Assembly (NCBI GenBank): GCA_035461305.1
Contig: DATHVN010000038.1
Coordinates: 1 to 32,580 of the forward strand
Direction of reading: 5' to 3'
DNA from: Euzebyales bacterium
GTDB taxonomy: Bacteria > Actinomycetota > Nitriliruptoria > Euzebyales > JAHELV01
Length of the DNA: 32,580 nt
Within the stretch, counting starts at the first letter, position 1, and each line of letters begins with the position of its first letter. Of this stretch, positions 6,797 to 15,165 are shown one piece after another. A model generated the notes under the pieces. The model searched no databases. It saw nothing but the letters and a program-made list of their open reading frames with translations, and had not been told where the DNA came from. The position numbers and the translations under genes were made by a program.

Positions 6797-8253
6797 GTCA
6801 CGCGCGGGTCGTCGACACGGATGGCGACGTTCTTGGTCTGCACGTAATTGCGGAGCGCCTCCTGCCCCTTCTCACGGCCGAAGCCGGAGCGCTTGACACC
6901 ACCGAATGGCGTCTCGACCCCGCCGGCGTACCACTCGTTGACGAAGACCTGGCCGGCGACGAGGCGATCGGCGGTCCACAGCGCGCGGTCGAGGTCGCGG
7001 GTGAACACCCCGGCCGCCAGCCCGTAGTCCGTGCCGTTGGCGACGTCGATGGCCTCGTCAGCCGAGGACACCCGCAGGACAGTCAGCACCGGACCGAACA
7101 CCTCGCTGCGTGCGACGTCCGCGTGCGGGTCAACATCGACCAGCACCGTGGGTGCCATGAACCACCCCGGGCGGTCGATCACGGCGCCGCCGGTCGCTGC
7201 CGACGCACCGTCCGCGAGGGCCCGTTCGGTGAAGCCGGTCACGCGGCCGAGCTGCGTCGCCGACACGACCGGCGTCAGCTCGGCCTCCTCGATGCCCGCG
7301 CCCACGCGCAGACCCTCCCCCAGCGCAGTCACACGATCGACGACCTCGTCGTGGACTGCGTCGGTGACGACGATCCGCGACATCGCGGAGCACACCTGCC
7401 CGGCGTTCATGAAGATCCCCCACCGGGTGGAGGCGACGAGCGCGTCGAGGTCGGCGTCATCGAACACGATCGCCGCCGCCTTGCCCCCGAGCTCCATCAC
7501 GGTCGGCACGATGCGGTCCGCGGCGGCGTGCAGGATCGAGCGGCCCGTGTTGACCGAGCCGGTGAACACGATCTGGTCGACCCCCGGGTGGCGGACCAGC
7601 GCCGCCCCTGCCTCGGGCCCGTCGCCGGTGACCAGGTTGACCGCCCCCGGTGGCAGGCCCGCCGCCTCCGCCGCCTCGACGACCACATGACAACCCAGCG
7701 GGTCGATCTCGGGTGCCTTGATCACGACTGCGTTGCCGGCCGCCAACGCGGGCGCGACACCCCGGCCGACCATCTCCGCCGGGTAGTTCCAGGGGATGAC
7801 GTGTGCGGACACGCCGTGGGGCACGGGGACGGTGTAGTCGACGTAGCCGTCACCGAGCGGGATGTAGGTGCCCTCCAGCTTGTCGGCCAACGCGCCGTAG
7901 TACTCGAAGTACCGGATCGTGCCGTCGACCTCGGTGTACGCCTCCGACAGGGCCTTGCCGGAGTCACGGCTGAGGACGTGCGCCGCCCGGTCGCGCCGCG
8001 CGTGCAGCGCACGACCGATGTCCATGACCCACCGCAGCCGCTGGGCGGGGCGCACCGACACCAACGCACGGGCCGCGACGCAGGCCTGCGCGGCGGCCAC
8101 GGCGGCGTCGACATCCGCCGCGCCACCGAGCGCGACCTCGGCGAGTGGCGCAGCGGTCGCCGGATCGAACACCGTCCGGCGCCGGCCATCCATGGCGTCG
8201 ACCCATCGGCCGTCGATGAAGTTGCGCCAGAACGCATTGATCTCAACCGTCAT
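6793..8253 (-). CDS. NAD(P)-dependent aldehyde dehydrogenase
   Basis: 486 residues, full length for the ALDH superfamily. The oxyanion Asn is in IPWNYP (N156), the cofactor loop is FTGSVNTG, the general base Glu is in MELGGKAA (E254), the nucleophile Cys is in NAGQVCSAM (C288), and EVFGPVL and FGGVKRSGFGREKG are conserved. It oxidises an aldehyde to the acid; resemblance is to betaine-aldehyde or semialdehyde dehydrogenase-type members, but substrate is not assignable. ATG 8253 is preferred over GTG 8265 because GGAG (8259-8262) is well placed before it. The stop overlaps the start of the following MDR gene, so alcohol-type and aldehyde-type dehydrogenases form one operon, suggesting consecutive oxidation steps. 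Confidence 0.9.
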   Translation of the reverse strand: MTVEINAFWRNFIDGRWVDAMDGRRRTVFDPATAAPLAEVALGGAADVDAAVAAAQACVAARALVSVRPAQRLRWVMDIGRALHARRDRAAHVLSRDSGKALSEAYTEVDGTIRYFEYYGALADKLEGTYIPLGDGYVDYTVPVPHGVSAHVIPWNYPAEMVGRGVAPALAAGNAVVIKAPEIDPLGCHVVVEAAEAAGLPPGAVNLVTGDGPEAGAALVRHPGVDQIVFTGSVNTGRSILHAAADRIVPTVMELGGKAAAIVFDDADLDALVASTRWGIFMNAGQVCSAMSRIVVTDAVHDEVVDRVTALGEGLRVGAGIEEAELTPVVSATQLGRVTGFTERALADGASAATGGAVIDRPGWFMAPTVLVDVDPHADVARSEVFGPVLTVLRVSSADEAIDVANGTDYGLAAGVFTRDLDRALWTADRLVAGQVFVNEWYAGGVETPFGGVKRSGFGREKGQEALRNYVQTKNVAIRVDDPRVT

Positions 8254-8358
8254 ACCCGACTCCACAGGTGTCTCACATCTTCAGACCCACATTCTTCGGG
8301 TCGTAGGCCCGTTCCGCCAGCACGCGTACGGGGCGGCGGTCGCCCACGATCAGAAGAT

Positions 8359-8378
8359 CGGGCCGCGTGCCCGGCCCG
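8359..8378. repeat. inverted repeat between divergent genes
   Basis: CGGGCCG and CGGCCCG are 7-base arms with a 6-base loop in the region between the aldehyde dehydrogenase (-) and the stress protein (+). It might be an operator, but in DNA this GC-rich the match could be chance. Confidence 0.25.
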
Positions 8379-8516
8379 CGTGGCGTTGTGTACGGTCATT
8401 GGGCGCGCGACGCGCGACAGACCGGTGCGCCGGGCTCCGGACGCACCTCGTGACCCGCACGCGCGCGCCGCAGGTCGGAGAACGACACAGCGCAGTCGTC
8501 GCGGGGAGGCACGTCC

Positions 8517-9383
8517 ATGTACGTCATCGTCGTCGGGGTCGACGGATCGGCGCACGCGGACGTGGCGTTGCGATGGGCGTTGCAGCAGGCGCGGTCCGCC
8601 GGCGCGGAGCTGTACCTCGTGTACGCCTACGGCCGCAGGCTGGGGACCGACGGGTCCGATGACGGCCACGCGGCAGCGGACAACGTCCTCGCGTCGATCG
8701 TCGACCACCACCGCGCGGCACTCGGAGCGGTCCCCTGGCGGGCGCACGCACAGTCGTACGGGCGGGGTTCGCCGACACACGTGCTGCTCGACGAGGCTCA
8801 GCAGGCGGATCTCATCGTCGTGGGCTCCCGCGGCCTCGGCGGGTTCGGCGAGCTGATCCTCGGATCGACCAGCTACCGCCTGGTGTGTTGGGCGCGGATC
8901 CCGGTCGCGGTCATCCGGACCGACCCGTCCAAGGGACCGTCGGCCGACCCGCCCGCGAAGGGGTTCGTGGTCGGCATCGACGGCTCCGACACCGGCGACC
9001 GCGCGCTGCGCTGGGCCGCCGCAGAGGCACGTAGGCGCGAGGTTCCCCTCGAGGTCGTCCACTCCCAGCCCCTCCCGATGCACCACGTGCTCGGCATGGC
9101 GGCGGTGCCCAGCATGGAGCGGGAACGCGAGCTGGTCCGACAAGAGGGTGCACAGATCCTCGCCCGGGCGCTGGACCGGGCCGCTGAGGCGCTCGAAGGG
9201 CTGGAGGTGCGCCGGCAGGCGCGTGTCGGTCCACCGGCCGATGCGCTGGCGGTCGTCGCTGGCACCGACCACGTGCTCGTGGTCGGCAACCGTGGTCACA
9301 GCTACGTCCGTGGCGTGATGCTCGGCTCCGTCAGCCACCAGGTGCTGCACCACGCGCACGGCCCGGTGGTGGTGGTGCCGTGA
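8517..9383 (+). CDS. universal stress protein with two USP domains
   Basis: 288 residues with two UspA domains in tandem, as is common in actinobacteria. Domain 1 (about 1-140) starts YVIVVGVDGSAHADVALRWA and has the ATP-binding loop GSRGLGGFGELILGS. Domain 2 (about 148-288) starts FVVGIDGSDTGDRALRWA and has GNRGHSYVRGVMLGS. Both loops fit G-2x-G-9x-G(S/T), so both domains probably bind ATP. Such proteins accumulate under hypoxia, stasis or other stress; the molecular role is not defined. ATG 8517 follows GGAGG (8505-8509) with a 7-base spacer. It is divergent from the aldehyde dehydrogenase and followed by a strong hairpin. Confidence 0.92.
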   Translation: MYVIVVGVDGSAHADVALRWALQQARSAGAELYLVYAYGRRLGTDGSDDGHAAADNVLASIVDHHRAALGAVPWRAHAQSYGRGSPTHVLLDEAQQADLIVVGSRGLGGFGELILGSTSYRLVCWARIPVAVIRTDPSKGPSADPPAKGFVVGIDGSDTGDRALRWAAAEARRREVPLEVVHSQPLPMHHVLGMAAVPSMERERELVRQEGAQILARALDRAAEALEGLEVRRQARVGPPADALAVVAGTDHVLVVGNRGHSYVRGVMLGSVSHQVLHHAHGPVVVVP

Positions 9384-9392
9384 CGGCCGCTC

Positions 9393-9420
9393 ACCGTCGG
9401 GCCGGACGCGGCCCGACGGT
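9393..9420. terminator. bidirectional hairpin terminator
   Basis: ACCGTCGGGCC, a 6-base loop (GGACGC), GGCCCGACGGT: a perfect 11-bp stem lying between the convergent stress-protein and glycosyltransferase genes. There is no T-tract on either side, which is usual for high-GC actinobacterial terminators. Confidence 0.65.
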
Positions 9421-9431
9421 CGGGGTGCGGG

Positions 9432-10679
9432 TCAGGCGGTGACAGGAACCATCTCAGCCAGCCACGCACGCAGCGCGGCGGGCGACATGACCGCCGGATC
9501 CCCGAGATGGGCCGGATCGACCCCGTCCAGCTGCGGTGGGACCTGCTGGACGACGATGTCAAGGATGTCCGCCGAGGCGTAGTCGTCGATGACGGCTGCC
9601 ATCTGCTCGTCGTGGTCGACCCCACGCGCACGGGCCGATGCCGTCAGGCCGACGAGCAGCGACTCCCACGTGGTCATCGGCCCCTGTGTGATCGAGGCCG
9701 ACTCGGCGAACGAGTCGACGAACGCGAACGGCGTGGCCGCGATGCCGTGCCCACCGCGCAACGCCCCGTACAGCCAGTCGGAGTCGAACGAGAACCCGAA
9801 CGTCGAGGGTGCCGCCAGGATGTCGGCCAGCGCGTCGCGGCCATACAACTTGAACGCCGCCTGGGTGTCGCGCAGCCCGCGTGAGAACAGCGCCCGGCCG
9901 ACCCTGCGCTGCATGTGACGCAGCACGACGATGCCGGGGCCCCAGCGTGCCTCCGCCTTGCGGAGCACCGAGTCACCGTGCTTGCGGTCGCCGATGACCA
10001 CCTGCGCACCGGCGACGAACGGGGCCAGGAGCAGACCGAGCTGGCCGAGGTCGACCGACGTGTCCGCATCGGTCAGCACGACGGCGTCAGCGCCAGCCTC
10101 CATCGCCGTCCTGGCGCCGAGGATCATCGCACCACCCTTGCGGGATCCGTCGACGTCGGCCAGACCTCGCAGCGGCCCGCTGTCAGCCGGCACGGCGTCG
10201 GCCAGCCGCAGCACATCCACACGGTCGCCGAGGACGTGCTCTGCCGCCATGCGCTCGGCGACGCCGGCGCTATCGTCGGGGCAGCCGTCGTCGATCGCCT
10301 GGAAGCGCCAGTGCACCGGCGTGTCCGACAGCAGCCAGTCGAGCTGGTCGAGTTTGACGCGCAGCGCGTCCTCTCCCGGGGGGTTGTCGTCGTCCCGAGG
10401 CCGAAGGCGGCGCTGCTCACTCCACATCGCGCACTGCACGACGATCTCGCCCACGTCGAGCGCCTCGTCGGCCACCAGCCGCCGGGACTCGGCCAGCTTG
10501 GTCGCGACGCGCACGTCGATGCCGACATCGGGGTCCCGGCCCAGCATGCGGAGGTCGGCCGGCTCCGCACCAGTGTCGAGCAGCGCCTCGGCGAGGTCGC
10601 GCACGTGTGGCTGGCTGGCCGGATGCGTCAGGTCGATGTCGTCGGTGCCGCGTTCGGCGATGGCGTCCAGGCTGCTCAT
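9432..10679 (-). CDS. glycosyltransferase family 2-like protein
   Basis: 415 residues. The N-terminal 100 residues do not resemble a known domain that I recognise. From about residue 125 a GT-A fold is visible: FQAIDDGCPDDS, then GSRKGGAMILGARTAMEAGADAVVLTDADTSVD with the metal/nucleotide DxD at D204-D206, and RDTQAAFKLYGRDAL, the acceptor-side motif of polyprenyl-phosphate mannose/glucose synthase-like GT2 enzymes. No membrane helix is evident, so it is likely cytosolic. It probably transfers a sugar from a nucleotide sugar, but donor and acceptor are unknown. ATG 10679 is chosen because the frame upstream, although open to 11984, lies antisense to the decarboxylase and has no protein-like character. 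Confidence 0.8.
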   Translation of the reverse strand: MSSLDAIAERGTDDIDLTHPASQPHVRDLAEALLDTGAEPADLRMLGRDPDVGIDVRVATKLAESRRLVADEALDVGEIVVQCAMWSEQRRLRPRDDDNPPGEDALRVKLDQLDWLLSDTPVHWRFQAIDDGCPDDSAGVAERMAAEHVLGDRVDVLRLADAVPADSGPLRGLADVDGSRKGGAMILGARTAMEAGADAVVLTDADTSVDLGQLGLLLAPFVAGAQVVIGDRKHGDSVLRKAEARWGPGIVVLRHMQRRVGRALFSRGLRDTQAAFKLYGRDALADILAAPSTFGFSFDSDWLYGALRGGHGIAATPFAFVDSFAESASITQGPMTTWESLLVGLTASARARGVDHDEQMAAVIDDYASADILDIVVQQVPPQLDGVDPAHLGDPAVMSPAALRAWLAEMVPVTA

Positions 10680-10769
10680 CAGTGCAGCGTACGCGAACGG
10701 CGCGGTCGGGGGCAGGCCGCCGACCGCGCCGTGTGCGAGGATGTCCGTCCCCGACCTGGCTGGTGCGAC

Positions 10770-12257
10770 ATGACCTCCGCGCGCGACCTCGGCGTGCCAC
10801 GACCCGACCCCGTGACGGACCTCGACTGGCCGCCGGACGCCGCGGCACGCCTCGGGCACGACGCGGTGGCGCTGTGGCGCGACTTCCTCAGCGAGCTGCC
10901 GAAGCTGCCCGTGCAACGCGGTGCGGTCGCGGCCGACGTCGCGGCCGCCATGGCCTGGGATGTCCCTGGCCCTCCGGACGACCTCGCGCACCTGCTCGAG
11001 GACACACGGTCCCTGATGCTCGACTGGTCGATGTATCCCGGCCACGGCGGCTTCTTCGGCTACGTGTCCGGCACCGGCACGATCCCGGGTGCGGTTGCCG
11101 ACCTGCTCGCCGCCGGGCTGAACAACAACGTCGGCGGGTGGCGGCTGTCGCCCGGGTTGACCGAGCTGGAGCAACGGCTCCTGCACTGGTTCGCCGCGCG
11201 GCTCGGGCTGCCCCAGACCGCCGGGGGCTATCTGACGTCCGGCGGCTCGGCGGCCAACCACGACGCTCTGGTGGTGGCGCGGGACCTGAAAGCAGGCTGG
11301 GACGTGCGCCGTCAGGGCGTGGCCGCCGGCCCGCCACTGACGGCCTACGCACCCGCGACGGTCCACGACACGGTCCAGCGTGCCGCGGACATGATCGGGA
11401 TGGGCAACGACGCGGTGCGCGTGGTGCCCACCGACGCCCGCGACCACGTCGACATCGGCGCGATGCGTGCCGCCATCGAGGCGGACGTCGCCGCGGGGCA
11501 CCGGCCGATCTGCGTCGTCGGTTCCGCCGGGACCGTCGGCACGGGCGCGATCGACGACCTGCACGCGCTCGCGGACCTCGCCGCGACGTTCGATCTGTGG
11601 TTCCATGTCGACGGCGCCGTGGGAGCCGTCGGTGCACTCGTCGACCCGCTCCGCGCACGGTTCGCCGGCATCGAGCGGGCCGACTCCATCGGGCTCGACC
11701 CCCACAAGTGGCTCTACGTGCCGATCGCGTGCGGCATGCTGCTGATCCGAGACGACAACGACCTGTCGCACGCGTTCCACCTCGATCCGGCCTACACCGT
11801 CGAGGACAAGGACCGGATGCAGTCGGGGGTGGACATCCACATCCGCTCGCCGTTCTTCACACGCCATGGCGCGGCGCTCAAGCTGTGGTGGTCGCTGCGT
11901 GCACACGGATGGGACGCGTACGCGCGGCGCATGGTGCACGACTGCGATCTCGCCCGCTACCTGCACGACCTGGCAGCCGCCCACCCCCGCCTGGAGGCGA
12001 CCAACGACCCGGAGCTCATGATCGCCACGTTTCGCTACCTCCCGGACGACGATCGATCACCGACGGCGATCGACGAGCTCAACCGACGCCTGATGGAGCG
12101 GCTCCAGTACTCGGGCCGCGTCTACCCGTCGAACGCCGTGGTCGACGGTCGGTTCGTGCTGCGCGCATGCATCGTCAATTTCCGCAGTGAGGCCGAGGAC
12201 ATCGAGGCGCTGGTCGACCTGGCGGTCGAGCACGGCGACGAGCTGGCCGCGCGATGA
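10770..12257 (+). CDS. group II PLP-dependent decarboxylase
   Basis: 495 residues, typical length for the aromatic-L-amino-acid/glutamate/DABA decarboxylase group. The region GHGGFFGYVSGTGTIPGAVADLLAAGLNNN corresponds to the substrate-binding N-terminal part. Then come LTSGGSAANHDAL, FHVDGAVGA (with the Asp that holds the pyridine nitrogen) and LDPHKWLYVP, with the Schiff-base lysine K313. It decarboxylates an amino acid, but specificity (Trp, Tyr, Phe, Glu or diaminobutyrate) cannot be told. ATG 10770 is chosen by homology; an open frame extending upstream to 9915 is antisense to the glycosyltransferase. The MarR gene begins inside its stop codon (ATGA), suggesting co-transcription. Confidence 0.9.
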   Translation: MTSARDLGVPRPDPVTDLDWPPDAAARLGHDAVALWRDFLSELPKLPVQRGAVAADVAAAMAWDVPGPPDDLAHLLEDTRSLMLDWSMYPGHGGFFGYVSGTGTIPGAVADLLAAGLNNNVGGWRLSPGLTELEQRLLHWFAARLGLPQTAGGYLTSGGSAANHDALVVARDLKAGWDVRRQGVAAGPPLTAYAPATVHDTVQRAADMIGMGNDAVRVVPTDARDHVDIGAMRAAIEADVAAGHRPICVVGSAGTVGTGAIDDLHALADLAATFDLWFHVDGAVGAVGALVDPLRARFAGIERADSIGLDPHKWLYVPIACGMLLIRDDNDLSHAFHLDPAYTVEDKDRMQSGVDIHIRSPFFTRHGAALKLWWSLRAHGWDAYARRMVHDCDLARYLHDLAAAHPRLEATNDPELMIATFRYLPDDDRSPTAIDELNRRLMERLQYSGRVYPSNAVVDGRFVLRACIVNFRSEAEDIEALVDLAVEHGDELAAR

Positions 12258-12710
12258 GCGGTCGCGGCCACGGTGCAGGCCCCCGGCTGACGGAGACGAC
12301 GTCGTTCACGGTGATCGGCCTCGGCCGGCTGCTCCAGCGCCGCCTCGAGGAGGTGATGGCCGAGGAGGGCGTGACGCTGCGCCACCTCGGCGCGCTGGGC
12401 CACCTGCGGACCGGGCAGGGGGTGTCGGTGACCGATCTGGCGCGGCGTGCGGGTGTGGCGGTCCAGAGCATGCACGCCACGATCGACATGCTGGTCGCCC
12501 GCAGTGCGATCGATCCTGGCGGTGAGACCAGGCGGGGGCGTCCCGCGCGGCGGTCGCTCACCGACGAGGGTCACCACCTGCTGGCCGTCGCGTCGACCGC
12601 GCGCGGCGGCGGAGCTGGACCGCACCGTCCTCGCGTCCCTTCCGCGGGAGGCGACGGATGCGCTGGACGCCGTGATGGCCGACCTCGTGGGCGGCAGCGG
12701 CACCGCATAG
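12254..12710 (+). pseudogene. MarR-family regulator, frameshifted near the C-terminus
   Basis: It starts at ATG 12254 inside the decarboxylase stop. A winged-HTH is clear: FTVIGLGRLLQRRLEEVMAEEGVTLRHLGALGHL, then GVSVTDLARRAGVAVQSMHATIDMLVARSAI and RRSLTDEGHHLLAV. Near 12590-12612, in a GCGCGCGGCGGCGG tract, the frame changes. The natural MarR end (AAAELDRTVLASLPREATD, then LDAVMADLVGG) is found in the next frame and stops at 12710. A 2-base loss or 1-base gain in the GC tract explains it. As written, the protein would run to 12724 with a random Gly/Arg-rich tail and lack the last dimerisation helix. MarR proteins usually bind operators near their own operon and respond to small aromatic ligands. 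Confidence 0.75.
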
Positions 12711-12831
12711 AAGTCAGCGGCTGACGCATGGTGGACGGCGGCGGCCCTGCCGGTCGTCCCCGCCGTGTTTCTCATGGGGCTCAAGCCAGGCTGACCCGCG
12801 TGGGCCGGGACGGACCCGGGAATGCCATCGC

Positions 12832-12845
12832 CGCACCGCGGTGCG
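12832..12845. repeat. 14-bp perfect palindrome upstream of the F420-reductase-like gene
   Basis: CGCACCGCGGTGCG is fully self-complementary, ends 11 bases before the AGGAGG ribosome-binding site (12857-12862) and 25 bases before ATG 12871. It could be an operator for the neighbouring MarR-type regulator or a leader hairpin; the sequence alone does not decide. Confidence 0.4.
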
Positions 12846-12870
12846 AGGCTGTGCGCAGGAGGCGAGGCCG

Positions 12871-13550
12871 ATGAAGATCGCGGTGTTGGGGACGGGCTCG
12901 GTCGGGCGGGCGCTGGCGGGCCGGCTGGCGAAGCTTGGTCACGAGGTCACGGTCGCACCCGTGACGTGGAGATGACCATGGCACGCGACGCGCCGGACGC
13001 GTTCGCCAACCCTCCGTTCGCGGCGTGGCTCGAGGCCACCGGCGGCGTCACGGTGGCCGCGATGGCCGAGGCCGCTGCAGGCGCCGAGGTCGTCATCAAC
13101 GCGACCAGCGGGGCGGCCTCGGTCGATGCGCTGACCGTGGCCGGCGAGGGCAACCTGGCCGGCAAGGTCCTCGTCGACGTCGCGAACCCGCTCGATGCGA
13201 GCACCGGCATGCCACCGTCGCTGACGGTGTCGAACACCGACTCGCTCGCCGAACGCATCCAGCGGACCTTCCCGGCGGCGCGGGTCGTCAAGACGCTCAA
13301 CACGATGAACGCTGCGGTCATGGTCGATCCGTCCTTCGTAGGCAACGGAGACCACACGGTCTTCCTGTCCGGCGACGACGCCGACGCGAAGGCCGTCGTC
13401 AGCGATCTGCTCACGTCGTTCGGCTGGTCGGACGTCATCGACCTCGGCGACATCACCACGGCGCGAGGTCCGGAGATGCTGCTGCCGCTGTGGCTGCGGC
13501 TGTTCTCCGCACTCGGCACACCGAGGATGCAGTTCAAGGTCGTGCGCTGA
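12871..13550 (+). pseudogene. NADPH-dependent F420 reductase-like protein, frameshifted
   Basis: A good ribosome-binding site (AGGAGG, 12857-12862) precedes ATG 12871, which encodes MKIAVLGTGSVGRALAGRLA, the Rossmann start of the F420-dependent NADP oxidoreductase family, continuing KLGHEVTV. Around 12952-12960 the frame is lost and a stop follows at 12972. Inserting one G restores VGTRDVEMTMARDAPDA and the rest (VVINATSGAASVDAL, DVANPLDASTGMPPSL, RVVKTLNTMNAAVMVDP, FLSGDDADAKAVVSDLL) up to 13550. The repaired protein is about 226 residues, the family's usual size. Members transfer hydride between NADP and F420, though many homologues in this branch have unknown acceptors. The downstream frame by itself would lack the nucleotide-binding loop. 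Confidence 0.8.
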
Positions 13551-13569
13551 GGGGCCAAACGGGTGGCGC

Positions 13570-14208
13570 TCAGTCCGTACGGCCGGACACCGCGAGGTGC
13601 AGGCCCAGGCCGATCATCGTGAGCCCACCCGCACCACCGAGGCGCGCCAGCCGACCCGGCGAACGTGCGAACCACTGGCGGGCCGTCCCGGCCGCGAGCC
13701 CCCACAGGCCGTCGGACAGCAGCGCGATCAGCACGAAGACCAGACCGAGGAACGCCATCTGCACGCCGGCCGGTGCGCCACCCGCGTCGACGTACTGCGG
13801 CAGGATCGCCGCGAAGAACACGATGGCCTTGGGGTTGGCGGCGCCGACGACGACGCCGTCGGCGAACACCGACCGTCGCGGTCGCACCGTGTCGGCGACA
13901 TCGAGCACATCCGCCATCCCCCGACGGTGGCGGACCGCCTGCACCCCGAGCCACACGAGGTAGGCCGATCCCAGCAGCTTGACGGCCGTGAACACGACGA
14001 TCGAGCGCTCGACGACGGCGCCGAGGCCGAGGGCGACCAGCAGCACCTGCAGGTAGACACCGCTGGCGTTTCCCGTGACGGTGAGCAGGGCGGCGCGCCT
14101 GCCCAGGGCCACTCCCCTGCTGACGATGAACATCACGCTGGGGCCCGGCACCACGATGAGCGCGAACGACAGCAGCGCGAACGCGACGACCGATCCAACT
14201 GACGGCAT
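13570..14208 (-). CDS. LysE/RhtB-family amino-acid exporter
   Basis: 212 residues, right for LysE. The N-terminal signature LSFALIVVPGPSVMFIVSRGVALGRRAALLTVTGNASG is followed by about five further hydrophobic helices, with GAANPKAIVFFAAILPQYVD in the central loop-helix region where the family has its conserved Asn-Pro-Lys. These proteins export amino acids or their derivatives from the cytoplasm by proton exchange. ATG 14208 is preferred; an in-frame GTG at 14229 would add seven residues of no family character. It faces the F420-reductase-like gene tail to tail with 19 bases between. A GCGACC/GGTCGC inverted repeat lies upstream at 14263-14278. Confidence 0.88.
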   Translation of the reverse strand: MPSVGSVVAFALLSFALIVVPGPSVMFIVSRGVALGRRAALLTVTGNASGVYLQVLLVALGLGAVVERSIVVFTAVKLLGSAYLVWLGVQAVRHRRGMADVLDVADTVRPRRSVFADGVVVGAANPKAIVFFAAILPQYVDAGGAPAGVQMAFLGLVFVLIALLSDGLWGLAAGTARQWFARSPGRLARLGGAGGLTMIGLGLHLAVSGRTD

Positions 14209-14356
14209 CGCAGCAGTGTGCCACCCCACGCGAGCATCAGCCGCGCGTGGTCACCGGTCACAGCGACCGTATGGTCGCCTCGACCATCGACCGCGGCGAA
14301 CCGCCACACACGCGTTACTCTGTGTCGAACTCAGCCGACGTATGTCGTGTGCGGTC

Positions 14357-14391
14357 GTACATGTCGGCGTCGTCCAGCAGGGCACATGTAC
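14357..14391. promoter_or_regulatory. inverted repeat and possible -10 box before the small-protein gene
   Basis: GTACATGT (14357-14364) and ACATGTAC (14384-14391) are exact reverse complements with centres 27 bases apart, and each contains the palindrome ACATGT. TACGAT, a TANNNT -10-like hexamer, follows at 14396-14401. The arrangement would suit an autoregulated two-gene module. Confidence 0.4.
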
Positions 14392-14449
14392 CAAATACGA
14401 TCCCGCGTACGGCACGCCCTGTCGGCTTTCGGAGGTCGGTCGTGCGAGA

Positions 14450-14647
14450 ATGCCAACGATGATGTCCTTGGACGTGGCGCCAGCGCCACGCGCGCAGTTC
14501 CTCCTCAGTGACCCGCACGACCGGGCGCTGGTGCGCCACATGCTGACGCTGACGCCGACCGAACGGCTCCGGAACGTGTCGTCGTACTGGCCGTTGATCC
14601 GTGTCGGCCTCGAGCGCCGTGCGGCCACTGGCGCCACCCGTCCGTGA
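14450..14647 (+). CDS. small protein, partner of the nucleotidyltransferase
   Basis: A 65-residue polar protein of unknown function. After a short variable N-terminus it has HDRALVRHMLTLTPTERLRNVSSYWPLIRVGLERR; the TPTERL stretch resembles the (T/S)PEERL helix found in many small proteins encoded before nucleotidyltransferases. The stop overlaps the GTG start of the next gene, so translation is coupled. ATG 14450 is the first of three in-frame ATGs (14450, 14459, 14462); GGAGG at 14431-14435 is somewhat far from the first and farther from the others. It could be the antitoxin-like half of a two-gene module, but this rests on gene order only. Confidence 0.6.
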   Translation: MPTMMSLDVAPAPRAQFLLSDPHDRALVRHMLTLTPTERLRNVSSYWPLIRVGLERRAATGATRP

Positions 14648-15156
14648 ACGGCACCGCCGGACTCGCGCCGGCGAAGTTCTTCCAGCCCGACCGCATCCTC
14701 AGGACGCTCGACGACCACGGCGTGCGGTACGTGCTCGTCGGCGGCATCGCGGCGACGCTGCGTGGTTCGCCGTCGATGACCTATGACATCGACGTCGCGC
14801 CGGAGCTGTCGTCGGACAACCTCGAACGGCTGACCGCCGCGCTCGAGGAGCTCGGCGCCGTTCGCTACACCGAGCCGGACGAGGACATCGCCCCGCCGCG
14901 CGCGGACGAGATGACCGCACGGGTCGAGCAGTTCGCATCCCCGATCGGCTACATCGACGTGCTTCGCGAGCTGCGTGCGATCGGCGGCTACGACCGCCTC
15001 ATCGGTGCAGCCGACCTGATCGAGGTCGCCGGCACCGCCGTCTACGTCGCGGCGCTCGACGACATCATCGCCTCGAAGGAGGCGGCGGGCCGTCCCAAGG
15101 ACCTCAGCCAGCTGCCGGCGCTGTACGCGCTGCGCGACGAGCTGCGAGGCGCGTGA
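14644..15156 (+). CDS. nucleotidyltransferase-fold protein (MNT/AbiEii-like)
   Basis: 170 residues with a minimal nucleotidyltransferase core. VRYVLVGGIAATLRG (28-41) supplies the GG motif and TYDIDVAP (46-53) supplies the D-x-D metal ligands (D48, D50); a third acidic residue may be in IGYIDVL. The C-terminal half (VYVAALDDIIASKEAAGRPKDLSQLPAL) matches the helical end typical of this group, with the conserved SKxxAxRxKD segment. Such proteins occur as toxins of type II/IV systems (MenA, AbiEii, MNT) or as antitoxins that AMPylate a HEPN toxin; no HEPN gene is present here. It starts at GTG 14644, overlapping the small gene's stop. Confidence 0.82.
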   Translation: MNGTAGLAPAKFFQPDRILRTLDDHGVRYVLVGGIAATLRGSPSMTYDIDVAPELSSDNLERLTAALEELGAVRYTEPDEDIAPPRADEMTARVEQFASPIGYIDVLRELRAIGGYDRLIGAADLIEVAGTAVYVAALDDIIASKEAAGRPKDLSQLPALYALRDELRGA

Positions 15157-15165
15157 TCCCTCGCG

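Noticed and set aside
7123-8856. Long + strand frame across the aldehyde dehydrogenase
   Set aside because: Arg/Asp-rich antisense shadow without protein motifs, typical of high-GC DNA; the - strand carries the complete aldehyde dehydrogenase.
9915-10769. Upstream extension of the decarboxylase frame on the + strand
   Set aside because: It is antisense to the glycosyltransferase; decarboxylase similarity starts at ATG 10770.
10680-11984. N-terminal extension of the glycosyltransferase frame on the - strand
   Set aside because: It is antisense to a well-conserved PLP decarboxylase and has no recognisable domain.
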